Source: Lelliottia sp. JS-SCA-14 (lineage in GTDB: Bacteria; Pseudomonadota; Gammaproteobacteria; Enterobacterales; Enterobacteriaceae). Taken from it: a stretch of DNA of 64,000 nt. A program made the translations under genes and the position numbers. The stretch lies in assembly GCF_035593345.1 (NCBI RefSeq), contig NZ_CP141606.1, positions 4,526,001-4,590,000 of the forward strand. Reading direction: 5' to 3'. Below the pieces are notes generated by a model. The model worked only from the letters and a program-made list of their open reading frames with translations, did not search any database and was not told the origin of the DNA. Shown here piece by piece: positions 9,149 through 18,017 of this stretch. Numbering within the stretch: the first letter of the stretch is position 1; each line of letters opens with the position of its first letter.

Positions 9149-9231
9149 GGCCCTCTCCCAAAGGGAGAGGGCCAGGGTGAGGGCATCAGACCGCACTTCC
9201 CGTAGGCCCGGATCGCTGCGCGCCACCGGGC
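9149..9231. repeat. GGGAGAGGG palindrome plus REP unit downstream of livJ
   Basis: GGCCCTCTCCC/GGGAGAGGGCC (9149-9173, 11-bp stem, AAA loop) followed by GGGTGAGGG and a REP unit at 9202-9231. The unit ends 7 bp from the livJ stop codon. Same composite as at 865-993 and 51221-51283. Confidence 0.8.
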
Positions 9232-9237
9232 ATTTAA

Positions 9238-10338
9238 TTACTTAGCGTCGGTCGCTGAACCATCCGCATGCCAGGTGAAGACACCGAACTCAAAGCCCTT
9301 CAGATCGCCCTTCTCATCCCAGGACAACGGCCCCATCACAGTATCGACAGAGTTCGCTTTCAGCCAGGTGGCAATCTCAGCCGGATCGGCTGACTGGTTC
9401 AGGCCCGCCTGCAGAGATTGCAGTGCCGCGTAGGTGGTCCACACGAACGCGCCGCTTGGATCCTGTTTCTTGGCTTTGATCGCATCCACAATCGGTTTGT
9501 TCGCCGGAACCTGATCGTAGTTCTTCGGCTTGGTCACCAGCATCCCTTCCGCCGATTCGCCCGCGATGTTAGACAGGGAAACGTTCGCCACGCCTTCCGG
9601 GCCCATGAACTGGGTTTTCAGACCGGCCGCGCGCGCCTGGCGCAGGATCTGGCCCATTTCCGGGTGGTAGCCGCCGTAGTAAACGAAATCGATATTCTCT
9701 TTCTTCAGACGCGCCACCAGGGTAGAGAAGTCTTTCTCGCCGGCGGTGATCCCGTCAAAGAACACCACTTTAGCATTGGCTTTCTTCAGGCTATCCTGCA
9801 CGGAGCGCGCCAGGCCTTCGCCGTACTGCTGTTTGTCGTGAACAATCGCGATGCGCTGCGGTTTTACCTTCTCAAGAATGTATTTCGCTGCGGTTGGGCC
9901 CTGGTCAGAGTCCAGACCGGTGGTGCGCAGAATCAGTTTATAGCCGCGTGAGGTCAGCTCTGGCGCCGTCGCCGCCGGGGTGATCATCAGGATGCCTTCG
10001 TCTTCGTAGATATCAGACGCTGGCTGAGTGGAAGAGGAGCACAGGTGACCGATAACGTATTTGATCCCGTCGTTCACCACTTTGTTCGCCACCGCAACCG
10101 CTTGTTTCGGGTCACAGGCATCATCATATTTTACGATCTGCAGTTTTTCGCCTTTGATCCCGCCATTGGCATTAATGTCTGCAACCGCTTGTTCTGCGCC
10201 AGTAAATTCCTGGTCGCCGTATTGCGCTACCGGACCGGACATCGCACCGACAACAGCCACTTTGATATCCGCCTGAGCCATAGTGCTGAATGCCAACGCG
10301 ATACATCCTGCCAGTAACGCTTTACCCTTCATATTCAT
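9238..10338 (-). CDS. livJ: Leu/Ile/Val-binding protein LivJ
   Basis: Periplasmic LIV-binding protein of LIV-I, delivering leucine, isoleucine and valine to LivHMGF. The start [18 protein letters not shown] (ATG 10338) gives 366 residues, one fewer than E. coli, with a signal peptide ending MAQA before [13 protein letters not shown] second ATG at 10332 is better spaced from an AGG, so the start may be two codons shorter. Cysteines in [10 protein letters not shown] and IGHLCSSST match livK. It is monocistronic and followed by REP structures. About 200 bp of AT-rich DNA upstream separates it from the aminotransferase gene. Confidence 0.97.
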   Translation of the reverse strand: MNMKGKALLAGCIALAFSTMAQADIKVAVVGAMSGPVAQYGDQEFTGAEQAVADINANGGIKGEKLQIVKYDDACDPKQAVAVANKVVNDGIKYVIGHLCSSSTQPASDIYEDEGILMITPAATAPELTSRGYKLILRTTGLDSDQGPTAAKYILEKVKPQRIAIVHDKQQYGEGLARSVQDSLKKANAKVVFFDGITAGEKDFSTLVARLKKENIDFVYYGGYHPEMGQILRQARAAGLKTQFMGPEGVANVSLSNIAGESAEGMLVTKPKNYDQVPANKPIVDAIKAKKQDPSGAFVWTTYAALQSLQAGLNQSADPAEIATWLKANSVDTVMGPLSWDEKGDLKGFEFGVFTWHADGSATDAK

Positions 10339-10535
10339 CCTGAGATTCCCCATTATTATGGTTATTACGATTGTTGTGATGTTGTTGTGTAGCGCTTTAT
10401 TTCAATTATTGGTCTGCTGCTCGCGCTTTTTCAGCACACTCTGCTAAAACATACCCCATTTTTATGATTTTGGAATAGCTAATTTGAAATGTATATATGC
10501 TAAGCCCGGCGCAGATTTGCGACCGGGCCTTGGCT

Positions 10536-11801
10536 TTATCGAGTCAGCGACGCCGAGATGATATCCAGCGCTTTGCGGAACTGGGCTTCGGGGATGGTGA
10601 GCGGATAGAGGAAACGAATCACGTTGCCGTAGACACCGCAGCTGAGCAGCAGTAGCCCTTCGGCCAGCGCGCGTTCCTGCACCTGGCGGGTAAATTCCGG
10701 CGAGGGTTGCCCGGTCTCAGGATCGTTGAACTCTACCGCGACCATCGACCCCTGTGCGCGGATATCGGCGATAAACGGGCAGCTGGACTGGGCTTTGCTC
10801 AGCACCTCAACCAGATGATGACCCAGGTGTGACGCGCGGGTGCAGAGATCTTCTTCGTCGATCACCTCCAGCACCGCCAACGCCGCCGCAATCGCCAGCG
10901 GATTCCCGGCGTAGGTGCCGCCGAGCCCGCCCGGCGCGGGGGCGTCCATCACTTCGGCGCGGCCCGATACCGCCGAGAGCGGCATCCCGCCCGCCAGGCT
11001 TTTCGCCATGGTGATCAGATCCGGCTTCACGCAGTGATGCTCCATCGAGAACAGTTTCCCGGTACGGGCAAAGCCGGTCTGCACTTCGTCGGCGATGAGC
11101 AAAATACCGTGGGTGTCGCACAGGGCGCGCAGGCCCTGCATAAAATCAGGTGGGGCGACGTTAAAACCGCCCTCGCCCTGAACCGGTTCAAGGATGATGG
11201 CCGCCACCTGGTCCGGGGCGATATCGGCTTTAAAGATACGTTCGAGACTTTTCAGCGCGTCTTGAGAGCTCACGCCGTGCAACGTATTGGGATATTGCGC
11301 ATGATAGACCGAGCCGGGGAACGGGCCGAAGCCGAGTTTGTACGGCGCCACTTTGCCGGTCAGCGCCATGGTCATAAAGGTGCGCCCGTGGAAGGCGCCG
11401 CCGAAGGTAATAAGCCCCGGACGTTTGGTGTAAGCGCGGGCAATTTTGACTGCGTTTTCGACGGCTTCTGCGCCCGTCGAGAAGAAGGCCGTTTTGGCTG
11501 GTCCCTCAATCGGCACGCGAGCATTGATGCGCTCCGCGAGGGCGATATAGCCTTCGTACGGCACAATCTGGTACGCCGTGTGGGTAAACGACTGAAGCTG
11601 TTTTTCGATGGCGGCGATCACTTTGGGATGGCGATGGCCGGTGTTGAGCACCGCGATCCCGGCGGCGAAGTCGATCACCTCGTTGCCTTCCACATCCCAC
11701 AGCGTGGCGTTTTCCGCTTTATCGGCGTAGAAACCGCACATCACCCCGATGCCGCGCGGCGTGGCCTGCACACGCCGTTCATTTAACTCATTATTTTTCA
11801 C
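10536..11801 (-). CDS. puuE: 4-aminobutyrate aminotransferase, PuuE/GabT family
   Basis: PLP-dependent class III aminotransferase that moves the amino group of GABA to 2-oxoglutarate, giving succinic semialdehyde. The start is a GTG at 11801, preceded at 5 nt by AGGGGG; this gives 421 residues, the E. coli PuuE length, with N terminus (V)KNNELNERR..ATPRGIGVMC close to PuuE. The PLP lysine lies in MAKSLAGGMP, with IADEVQTGFARTG and GGTYAGNPLA also conserved. By recall it is nearer to PuuE than to GabT, but it is far from any puu or gab cluster. It may serve GABA or polyamine catabolism under its own control. The paralogue name is the uncertain part; the enzyme family is not. Confidence 0.85.
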   Translation of the reverse strand: MKNNELNERRVQATPRGIGVMCGFYADKAENATLWDVEGNEVIDFAAGIAVLNTGHRHPKVIAAIEKQLQSFTHTAYQIVPYEGYIALAERINARVPIEGPAKTAFFSTGAEAVENAVKIARAYTKRPGLITFGGAFHGRTFMTMALTGKVAPYKLGFGPFPGSVYHAQYPNTLHGVSSQDALKSLERIFKADIAPDQVAAIILEPVQGEGGFNVAPPDFMQGLRALCDTHGILLIADEVQTGFARTGKLFSMEHHCVKPDLITMAKSLAGGMPLSAVSGRAEVMDAPAPGGLGGTYAGNPLAIAAALAVLEVIDEEDLCTRASHLGHHLVEVLSKAQSSCPFIADIRAQGSMVAVEFNDPETGQPSPEFTRQVQERALAEGLLLLSCGVYGNVIRFLYPLTIPEAQFRKALDIISASLTR

Positions 11802-11905
11802 CCTGTCCCCCTGAGAGATTCGCATGCGTAGCGCATCTGTAAGTGTTTGCCAGGGGGGAAGAATTCGCCAGAGCGGGTGATGAAAAAAGCGAGGTTAGGT
11901 GCGTT

Positions 11906-12148
11906 TTGCCGGATGGCGGCTGCGCCTTATCCGGCCTACAGGTTTTGAGGAGTATAAAAAAACCAGTAGGCCCGATAAGCGAAGCGCCATCGGGCATCTG
12001 TACCCACACTTTGCCGGATGGCGGCGGAGCCTTATCCGGCCTACGGTTTTGTGGAGTATAAAAAAACAAGTAGGCCCGATAAGCGAAGCGCCATCGGGCA
12101 TCTGTACCCGCACTTTGCCGGATGGCGGCTGCGCCTTATCCGGCCTAC
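11906..12148. repeat. BIME array: five alternating REP units in a ~105-bp tandem repeat
   Basis: REP units of alternating orientation follow one another: TTGCCGGATGGCGGC..TTATCCGGCCTAC at about 11906, 12011 and 12115, and GTAGGCCCGATAAGCG..CATCGGGC between them. The whole unit, including the linkers GAGTATAAAAAAAC and CATCTGTACCC, repeats with a 104-105 bp period, 2.5 copies. It lies between the aminotransferase gene and the rpoH terminator. Confidence 0.85.
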
Positions 12149-12163
12149 GAGTTTGGGGAGTAT

Positions 12164-12199
12164 AAAAAACAAAACCCCCAGATTTTCATCCAGGGGTTA
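12164..12199 (-). terminator. Rho-independent terminator of rpoH
   Basis: On the minus strand, 20 nt after the rpoH stop: AACCCCTGGATG..CTGGGGGTT stem followed by TTGTTTTTTA. Stem and U tract are both present, so this is a standard intrinsic terminator. Confidence 0.8.
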
Positions 12200-12218
12200 T
12201 CGGGATACTTCGCGGAAA

Positions 12219-13076
12219 TTAGGCTTCGATAGCGGCGCGAAGTTTTTTCATGGCGTTCTTTTCAAGCTGACGCACACGCTCAGCGGAGACGCCGTAGCGG
12301 TCGGCCAGTTCCTGCAGCGTGGACTTGTTGTCTTCGTCCAGCCAGCGGGCGCGGATAATCGCCTGACTACGCTCGTCGAGACCTTCCATCGCGTGGGTGA
12401 GCTTATTCGCGGCCTGATCTTCCCAGTTATCCTCTTCGATGCCGTCGGCAAAGTTAGAGGTTTTATCCTGCAGATACAGAACCGGTGCCATCGGCTGGCT
12501 ATCCTGCGCATCGTCGTCAGAAGACATATCAAATGTCATATCCTGAGCGGCCATACGGGATTCCATCTCACGCACGTCTTTGCTGGATACACCCAGCTCA
12601 CGCGCCACCATTTCGACTTCATCCTGGTTGAACCAGCCCAGACGCTGCTTGGCTTTACGCAGGTTGAAGAACAGTTTGCGCTGTGCTTTGGTCGTGGCGA
12701 CTTTCACAATACGCCAGTTACGCAGGACGTATTCGTGAATTTCAGCTTTGATCCAATGAACGGCGAAGGAGACCAGTCGCACACCCACTTCCGGGTTGAA
12801 GCGACGTACAGCCTTCATCAGACCGATGTTGCCTTCCTGAATCAAGTCCGCCTGCGGCAGGCCGTAGCCCGAGTAATTACGAGCAACGTGAACAACAAAG
12901 CGCAGGTGAGACAGGATCAGCGTCTTAGCTGCTTCCAGATCGCCCTGGTAATGCAGCTTTTCAGCAAGCTCCTTTTCTTCCTCAGCCGTCAACATCGGCC
13001 AGGTGTTCGCAGCCCGGATATAAGATTCCAGGTTACCAACAGGGGCTAAAGCTAAAGTTTGCATTTCTTTGGTCAT
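12219..13076 (-). CDS. rpoH: RNA polymerase heat-shock sigma factor RpoH (sigma-32)
   Basis: Alternative sigma factor directing transcription of chaperone and protease genes after heat shock. It has 285 residues (E. coli 284). Region 2 contains [22 protein letters not shown] and the [11 protein letters not shown] helix. The RpoH box QRKLFFNLR is near residue 132, and region 4 ends with the helix-turn-helix [17 protein letters not shown]. Only the linker around residue 190 ([11 protein letters not shown]) differs notably from E. coli. The upstream region holds a sigma-E promoter and two DnaA boxes; an mRNA thermosensor in the first ~200 coding bases is established for the family and not tested here. 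It is followed by its own terminator. Confidence 0.98.
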   Translation of the reverse strand: MTKEMQTLALAPVGNLESYIRAANTWPMLTAEEEKELAEKLHYQGDLEAAKTLILSHLRFVVHVARNYSGYGLPQADLIQEGNIGLMKAVRRFNPEVGVRLVSFAVHWIKAEIHEYVLRNWRIVKVATTKAQRKLFFNLRKAKQRLGWFNQDEVEMVARELGVSSKDVREMESRMAAQDMTFDMSSDDDAQDSQPMAPVLYLQDKTSNFADGIEEDNWEDQAANKLTHAMEGLDERSQAIIRARWLDEDNKSTLQELADRYGVSAERVRQLEKNAMKKLRAAIEA

Positions 13077-13176
13077 TCATTCCTCTCAATTTAGTGTCTT
13101 CTGGCGGTGGTTTGTCCCCATCAGGCAACAAGCATGCCAAAGCATTTGAGCAGTGAGACTAACATTCACATTTTTA

Positions 13177-13222
13177 TCAGACCGTGATTTTATCCACAAG
13201 TTCCATGTAATGCTGTGAATAA
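13177..13222 (-). promoter_or_regulatory. rpoH sigma-E promoter (P3-like) with two DnaA boxes
   Basis: On the minus strand GGAACTT (13198-13204), 16 bp, TCTGA (13177-13181) matches the sigma-E consensus, as in E. coli rpoH P3. A perfect DnaA box TTATCCACA (13190-13198 on the plus strand) overlaps the -35, and a second, TTATTCACA on the minus strand, is at 13214-13222. DnaA repression of rpoH P3/P4 is established in E. coli. The start codon is about 100 bp downstream. Confidence 0.85.
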
Positions 13223-13275
13223 ATTACGCACAAATTGTGACATGGACTACTGATTGCGGGGGAGAGTCAACAGGG

Positions 13276-13318
13276 ACTCTTTCCCTGCAGCGTGAAGTAC
13301 TCAGTGCAGGGAAAGATT
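13276..13318. terminator. Hairpin between ftsX and rpoH
   Basis: Perfect 12-bp inverted repeat TCTTTCCCTGCA (13276-13287) / TGCAGGGAAAGA with a ~15-nt loop, 15 bp after the ftsX stop codon. No T run follows on the minus strand, so it is either an ftsYEX 3'-end structure or a leaky terminator before the rpoH promoters. Confidence 0.5.
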
Positions 13319-13332
13319 ATACCAGAGATTTT

Positions 13333-14388
13333 TTACTGCGGGGTAAAGTGACGTAAATGTTGTACCGTCGCAAGCCAGGCGGCAACCCAGCCGATCATCG
13401 AGCAGACCAGCAGGAGCAACAGGCACTCATCGAAGCCTAACCCACTGATATCAAACTTAGTTCCGAAAACCTGTGCCACTTCAGTGACGGCAGACGAGAG
13501 CCGCATCACCAAAATTTCTGACAAAATCAGTGAAAGAAATGCGCCGGAAAAACCGAGCAATGCGCCGCCGTAGAGGAACGGTCGCAGGATGAATCCATCC
13601 GTCGCACCAATCAGCTTCTGTACGTTAATGCTGTCGCGACGGGCGAAGATACTCAGACGCACGCTGTTACCGATGACGAGGAAGACCGCCGCCACCATCA
13701 GCACGCCGATCATCGCCGCTACGCGCCCTACCAGCCCGGTCAGGGAGGCGAGACGAGCAAACCAGCTGTCGTCCATGCGCACTTCATCAATCCCGTTGAT
13801 GCGGGTGATGCGGTCGCGCAGGGTGTTAAGCGAATCGGTGCCCTGGAAATCCAGCTTCGGGATCACCACCGCCACGGCGGGCAGCGGGTTCTCTTCGAGC
13901 ATATCCAGCGCGCCGCCAAACCCGGACCAGTTTCTGAACTCGCCCAGCGCTTCATCGCGCGAGAGGTAGTTCACCTTCTCAACGCCCTGCTCCGACTGGA
14001 GTTGCCCCACCACCTGCGCGGCGGCGTTATCATCCAGCGCTTTATCCAGATACACCGTAATCTGCGGTGACGGATAGTATTGCGAGGCCGCCTGGTTGAC
14101 GTTCTTGTAGACCATGTAGCAGACACTCGGCAGCGTCAGGGAAATGGCGATCACCATCACCGTCAGGAACGTCGCCAGCGGTTTGCTTTTCAGGTCCTGC
14201 ACCGCGCCGTGGAAGGCGTAGCGCACCTGTTCGTTAAAAACATTAGTCTTACGTGAGTTCGGTTTTGGCGCCGCTTTGGCGCGCTTTGGCGCATTGCGGT
14301 TGCCATCCCCGCCGCCCTGCGGCTTGCGGAAACGGTCGAATCGGTTTCCGAACTGCCGAATCTGGTTGATTGCGTCGCGCTTATTCAC
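13333..14388 (-). CDS. ftsX: Cell division ABC transporter membrane protein FtsX
   Basis: Membrane half of FtsEX, which controls septal peptidoglycan amidases through EnvC. It has 351 residues (E. coli 352). The N-terminal cytoplasmic tail is basic and Gly/Asn rich, with a first transmembrane segment near residues 72-95. A periplasmic loop follows ([11 protein letters not shown]..), then three C-terminal membrane segments from about residue 220 with the FtsX/MacB-type domain. Its ATG lies 8 nt inside the end of ftsE, so translation is coupled. Order ftsY-ftsE-ftsX-rpoH is as in E. coli. Confidence 0.97.
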   Translation of the reverse strand: MNKRDAINQIRQFGNRFDRFRKPQGGGDGNRNAPKRAKAAPKPNSRKTNVFNEQVRYAFHGAVQDLKSKPLATFLTVMVIAISLTLPSVCYMVYKNVNQAASQYYPSPQITVYLDKALDDNAAAQVVGQLQSEQGVEKVNYLSRDEALGEFRNWSGFGGALDMLEENPLPAVAVVIPKLDFQGTDSLNTLRDRITRINGIDEVRMDDSWFARLASLTGLVGRVAAMIGVLMVAAVFLVIGNSVRLSIFARRDSINVQKLIGATDGFILRPFLYGGALLGFSGAFLSLILSEILVMRLSSAVTEVAQVFGTKFDISGLGFDECLLLLLVCSMIGWVAAWLATVQHLRHFTPQ

Positions 14389-15046
14389 CGTGGCCTCCGT
14401 GCAAATGACCGTCGCTCAGGGTCAGCATGCGGTACGAACGACGGGAGATAAGCCCGATGTCGTGCGTCGCCATCAGGACTGTCACCCCCACGCGGTTAAA
14501 TTCCTCAAACAGACGCAGGATCCCTTCCGACAGCGCATCGTCCAGGTTACCGGTCGGTTCATCCGCCAGCAGAACGGCGGGTTTGTTCACCACCGCGCGA
14601 GCAATGCCCACGCGCTGCTGTTCACCGCCGGAGAGCTGGATCGGGAAGTTCTTCGCTTTGTCCAGCAGGCCAACTTTGTCCAGCGCCGCGGAAACGCGAC
14701 GGCGGATATCATCATAGCTGGCACCCGCAATGATCAGCGGGATCGCCACGTTATCGAAGACGGTGCGATCCATCAGCAGGTGGTGATCCTGGAAAATCAT
14801 GCCGATCTGGCGACGCAGGAACGGCACCTCACGGTTTTTCAGGCGGCTGATATCGTGGCCGCCAAAAAAGATGTTCCCGGCACTTGGCCGCTCGATCCCA
14901 CAGATAAGCTTGAGCAGGGTACTTTTCCCCGCGCCGGAGTGGCCGGTCAGGAATGCCATCTCGCCTGGCTGCAGGTGGAATGTGACCCCCTGCAACGCTT
15001 GTCTCCCACCGAGATAGGCCTTGCTGACGTGTTCAAAGCGAATCAT
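14381..15046 (-). CDS. ftsE: Cell division ATP-binding protein FtsE
   Basis: ATPase of FtsEX, 221 residues. Walker A is GHSGAGKST (about residues 36-44), signature LSGGEQQR, Walker [13 protein letters not shown], and switch histidine in MATHDIGL. It starts 2 nt after the ftsY stop codon and overlaps ftsX by 8 nt, making a tight three-gene operon. It drives conformational signalling across the inner membrane to septal hydrolases. Confidence 0.97.
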   Translation of the reverse strand: MIRFEHVSKAYLGGRQALQGVTFHLQPGEMAFLTGHSGAGKSTLLKLICGIERPSAGNIFFGGHDISRLKNREVPFLRRQIGMIFQDHHLLMDRTVFDNVAIPLIIAGASYDDIRRRVSAALDKVGLLDKAKNFPIQLSGGEQQRVGIARAVVNKPAVLLADEPTGNLDDALSEGILRLFEEFNRVGVTVLMATHDIGLISRRSYRMLTLSDGHLHGGHGE

Positions 15047-15048
15047 TG

Positions 15049-16455
15049 TTAGTCCTCTCGGGCAAATAGTGCCTCAATAAAGTCGTCCGATTTAAACGGA
15101 CGCAAATCCTCGATACGTTCGCCGACACCGATATAGCGGATTGGGATGCCGAACTGATCCGCCACGGAGAAGATCACTCCACCCTTGGCGGTGCCGTCCA
15201 GTTTGGTCAGCGTAATCCCGGTCAGCCCCACCGCCTCATCGAACAGCTTCGCCTGGCTGATGGCGTTCTGTCCGGTGCTGGCGTCGATGGTCAGCATAAT
15301 CTCATGCGGCGCGTCTTCGTCCAGCTTCTTCATGACGCGAACGATTTTCTTCAGCTCTTCCATCAGGTGCGATTTATTCTGCAAACGCCCTGCGGTATCG
15401 GCAATCAGCACGTCGATGTTTCGCGCCTTCGCGGCCTGAATGGCATCGAAGATCACGGACGCGGAATCCGCGCCGGTGTGCTGGGCAATCACCGGAATGT
15501 TGTTGCGCTGACCCCAGACCTGCAACTGCTCAACGGCGGCCGCACGGAAGGTGTCCCCCGCCGCCAGCATCACCGATTTGCCCTGCTGCTCGAACTGACG
15601 CGCCAGCTTACCGATGGTGGTGGTTTTACCCACGCCGTTGACGCCGACCATCAGAATAACAAATGGCGTTTTGCCTTCAATATTAAGCGGTTCATCAACT
15701 TTTGCGAGAATTTCGCCCATCTCGTCTTTCAGCAGGCCGTACAGCGCCTCGGCGTCGCGCAGCTGTTTGCGGCTCGCGCTTTCGGTCAGCTTAGCGATAA
15801 TTTTACGCGTGGTTTCCACGCCGACGTCCGCAATCAGAAGCTGTTCTTCCAGCTCTTCAAACAGATCATCGTCGATTTTTTTGCCGCGGAACAGACTGAT
15901 AAATCCGGAACCGAGGTTTTCTTTGGTTCTGACCAGGCTGCGTTTCAGGCGCGCGAAGAAACCTTCTTTGGTCGGTTTTTCCTGCTCCTGAACAATCTCT
16001 TCTGCCGGAGCCTCTTCTTCCGGCTCTTCGACCGGAACGACGATCACCGCGTCTTCGGCAGCCTCTGCGGCCAGCGCCTGAGCTTCGAGCTCTTCGTCGG
16101 TGATTTCGGGTTCGTTTTCCGCTTCTTCTTCGACGGCTTCCACGATTTCGACGGTTTCAGCTTCCGCCTGCCACTCTTCTGGCGCGATCGCTTCGGCTTT
16201 TACCTCAACCGGCTGCGGTTTCTCGCTTTCCTGAACCTGTTCGGTGACTTCCACCACCTCTTCAGCAAAAGCTTCGGTCTCTTCTTTGCTGTGCGCGCGC
16301 GCTTCCGCTTCAACTACCGCGGCGGTTTCGACAGGGGTTTCAGGCTGCGACTGTTCTTCAACTGTCTGCTGCTCTTCGATTTTTTGTTCTGTGTCTTGCT
16401 CTTTTTCGCCGAAGCCCAGCCAGGAAAAGAAGCCACGTTTTTTTTGTTTTGCCAT
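15049..16455 (-). CDS. ftsY: Signal recognition particle receptor FtsY
   Basis: SRP receptor GTPase that docks ribosome-nascent chain complexes at the SecYEG translocon. The start MAKQKKRGFFSWLGFGEK (ATG 16455) gives 468 residues and a classic FtsY N-terminal amphipathic membrane helix; GAGGAG lies 11 nt upstream. Residues ~20-170 are a Glu/Ala/Val-rich acidic A domain, shorter than in E. coli (497 total). The NG domain carries G1 GVNGVGKTTT, DTAGRLQNK and TKLDGTAKGG. It is the first gene of ftsYEX and divergent from rsmD. Confidence 0.97.
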   Translation of the reverse strand: MAKQKKRGFFSWLGFGEKEQDTEQKIEEQQTVEEQSQPETPVETAAVVEAEARAHSKEETEAFAEEVVEVTEQVQESEKPQPVEVKAEAIAPEEWQAEAETVEIVEAVEEEAENEPEITDEELEAQALAAEAAEDAVIVVPVEEPEEEAPAEEIVQEQEKPTKEGFFARLKRSLVRTKENLGSGFISLFRGKKIDDDLFEELEEQLLIADVGVETTRKIIAKLTESASRKQLRDAEALYGLLKDEMGEILAKVDEPLNIEGKTPFVILMVGVNGVGKTTTIGKLARQFEQQGKSVMLAAGDTFRAAAVEQLQVWGQRNNIPVIAQHTGADSASVIFDAIQAAKARNIDVLIADTAGRLQNKSHLMEELKKIVRVMKKLDEDAPHEIMLTIDASTGQNAISQAKLFDEAVGLTGITLTKLDGTAKGGVIFSVADQFGIPIRYIGVGERIEDLRPFKSDDFIEALFARED

Positions 16456-16582
16456 CTGCGACGACACTCCTCGCGGTGCTATATACATGGAAGCTATAAA
16501 AATGATGAAATAGTCTAACACTTTACCTAATTAACATCACCGCCTGGAATCGCAGGCCAATTGTTAGCAGAGCTTTCCTGAA

Positions 16583-17182
16583 ATGAAGAAAACGAACCGC
16601 CCGGCCGGACAAATTCGCATTATCGGCGGCCAGTGGCGAGGCCGCAAACTGCCCGTCCCCGACAGCCCTGGGCTGCGCCCGACCACCGATCGCGTCCGGG
16701 AGACGCTGTTTAACTGGCTGGCGCCGTCGATGGTTGACTCGCGCTGCCTCGACTGTTTTGCCGGAAGCGGCGCTCTGGGCCTCGAAGCGCTGTCGCGTTA
16801 CGCCGCGAGCGCCACCCTGCTGGAGATGGATCGCAGCGTTTCCCAGCAGCTACAGCAAAATCTCACTACCCTGAAAGCGATCAATGCCAAAGTGGTGAAC
16901 ACCAACGCGCTGGCGTTTCTGGCGCAAAAAGGCACGCCGCACGACGTGGTGTTTATCGATCCGCCGTTCCGCAAAGGGCTGTTGGAAGAGACGTTAACGC
17001 TGCTGGAGAACAACGGCTGGCTGGCGGATGACGCGCTTATCTACGTCGAGAGTGAAGTGGAAAATGGCTTACCGCCGGTTCCCGTTCACTGGGATCTGCA
17101 CCGCGAACAGGTCGCAGGCCAGGTCGCTTATCGTTTGTATCACCGTGAAGTACGAGGAGAGCCTGATGCCAGTACTGATTAA
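16583..17182 (+). CDS. rsmD: 16S rRNA (guanine-966-N2)-methyltransferase RsmD
   Basis: SAM-dependent methyltransferase that makes m2G966 in 16S rRNA of the assembled 30S subunit. It has 199 residues (E. coli 198). QIRIIGGQWRGRKLPVP and RPTTDRVRETLFNWL are near the N terminus, the SAM site is CLDCFAGSGALGLEAL near residue 55, and the catalytic motif is FIDPPFRKG (NPPY-type) near residue 122. It is divergent from ftsY and overlaps yhhL by 17 nt. Confidence 0.97.
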   Translation: MKKTNRPAGQIRIIGGQWRGRKLPVPDSPGLRPTTDRVRETLFNWLAPSMVDSRCLDCFAGSGALGLEALSRYAASATLLEMDRSVSQQLQQNLTTLKAINAKVVNTNALAFLAQKGTPHDVVFIDPPFRKGLLEETLTLLENNGWLADDALIYVESEVENGLPPVPVHWDLHREQVAGQVAYRLYHREVRGEPDASTD

Positions 17183-17447
17183 TTTTGGCCGTTTACTGAT
17201 GCTGGGCGTCTGGGCATTTCTGATCCTGAACCTGGTTCATCCTTTCCCACGCCCGATGAATATTTTCGTCAACGTGGCACTGATTTTCACCGCCTTTATG
17301 CACGCCCTGCAGATGGTGATGCTGAAAAACGGCCTGCCGAAAGACGGACCGCCGATGACCGGCTGGCAGCAGCTGCGCGTCTTTATTTTTGGCGTGTTTG
17401 AGCTGCTGGTGTGGATGAAGAAGTTTAAGGCGCAGGCGAAGAAGTAA
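17166..17447 (+). CDS. yhhL: DUF1145 inner-membrane protein YhhL
   Basis: Small membrane protein of unknown function, 93 residues. MPVLINFGRLLMLGVW is the family's N terminus; three hydrophobic segments can be drawn, ending with a Lys-rich tail (KKFKAQAKK). The start at 17166 is set by the AGGAGA just upstream and by homology; a longer reading frame from 17028 lies inside rsmD and is a shadow. It overlaps rsmD by 17 nt and is presumably cotranscribed. Confidence 0.9.
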   Translation: MPVLINFGRLLMLGVWAFLILNLVHPFPRPMNIFVNVALIFTAFMHALQMVMLKNGLPKDGPPMTGWQQLRVFIFGVFELLVWMKKFKAQAKK

Positions 17448-17460
17448 GGTGCGTTTTGTT

Positions 17461-17528
17461 GCCCGGTGGCGCTGCGCTTACCGGGCCTACGAGCCCTGTA
17501 GGCCGGTGCAAGCGCAGCGCCGCCCGGC
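17461..17528. repeat. Two REP units between yhhL and yhhM
   Basis: Units 17461-17490 (GCCCGGTGGCGCTGCGCTTACCGGGC) and 17498-17528 (GTAGGCCGGTGCAAGCGCAGCGCCGCCCGGC) between convergent genes, 14 and 4 bp from the two stop codons. They may serve both transcripts. Confidence 0.8.
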
Positions 17529-17531
17529 AAA

Positions 17532-17891
17532 TCACGGCTCCGCCGTAAACCCCTCAAACCGCGATCCCTTATAACTCAACACACCCCGGTCCCCGACCGT
17601 CAGCTGATGGTACTGCTTCTCGTCGAGACGAAACGTCATTTCCAGCCCGCCGCTCTGCGGTTTAAAACTTGCCTCGAAGCGCATCTGCGTTCCCGCTGGC
17701 GTCACCTGCTGCTGACGTGAGCGGCGCTCATTGAGCGCTTTCTCGCATTTATTACTCACCACCACGCGTTTTTGCAGCAGCGGCGCGGCGTCGTTATCGG
17801 CCTTTTCACGGCGCTGCTGCACAAAGCGGAACGAGGCGGCGATGACGATAATCGCCACCACGATCACGAAGAAAAGTGGCATTTTGCTCAT
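17532..17891 (-). CDS. yhhM: DUF2500 protein YhhM
   Basis: Predicted single-pass inner-membrane protein with a periplasmic or cytosolic beta-rich domain, function unknown. It has 119 residues as in E. coli, with an N-terminal hydrophobic anchor (residues 4-20), a charged QQRREKAD stretch, then the conserved VVSNKCEKALNERRSRQQQVTPAG and LSYKGSRFEGF motifs. It is convergent with yhhL across a REP pair and divergent from yhhN. Confidence 0.93.
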   Translation of the reverse strand: MSKMPLFFVIVVAIIVIAASFRFVQQRREKADNDAAPLLQKRVVVSNKCEKALNERRSRQQQVTPAGTQMRFEASFKPQSGGLEMTFRLDEKQYHQLTVGDRGVLSYKGSRFEGFTAEP

Positions 17892-18017
17892 TGTTGAATC
17901 CCATCAGATTTTGCGGAAATCAGGATACCCCGCCTTATCCGCCATTGCCAAACGCCTGCCCGCGTCACTACACTGAATCAGAGTGTTATTCAAAAATAAC
18001 AGATACAGGGAGTTAAT

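Noticed and set aside
8631..9161. 176- and 161-residue minus-strand ORFs in the fold-back element
   Set aside because: They read through palindromic GC-rich DNA in two frames with no start signal or recognisable domain.
11906..12148. Regularly spaced repeats as a possible CRISPR array
   Set aside because: The repeats are alternating REP palindromes with identical linkers, not identical repeats with unique spacers, and no cas genes are present.
12018..13049. 343-residue plus-strand ORF
   Set aside because: Entirely antisense to rpoH and the BIME; basic, His/Gln-rich chance translation with no family features or ribosome site.
15304..16518. 404-residue plus-strand ORF
   Set aside because: Antisense to ftsY; Phe/Arg-rich mirror of the acidic Glu-rich domain. 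A shadow ORF.
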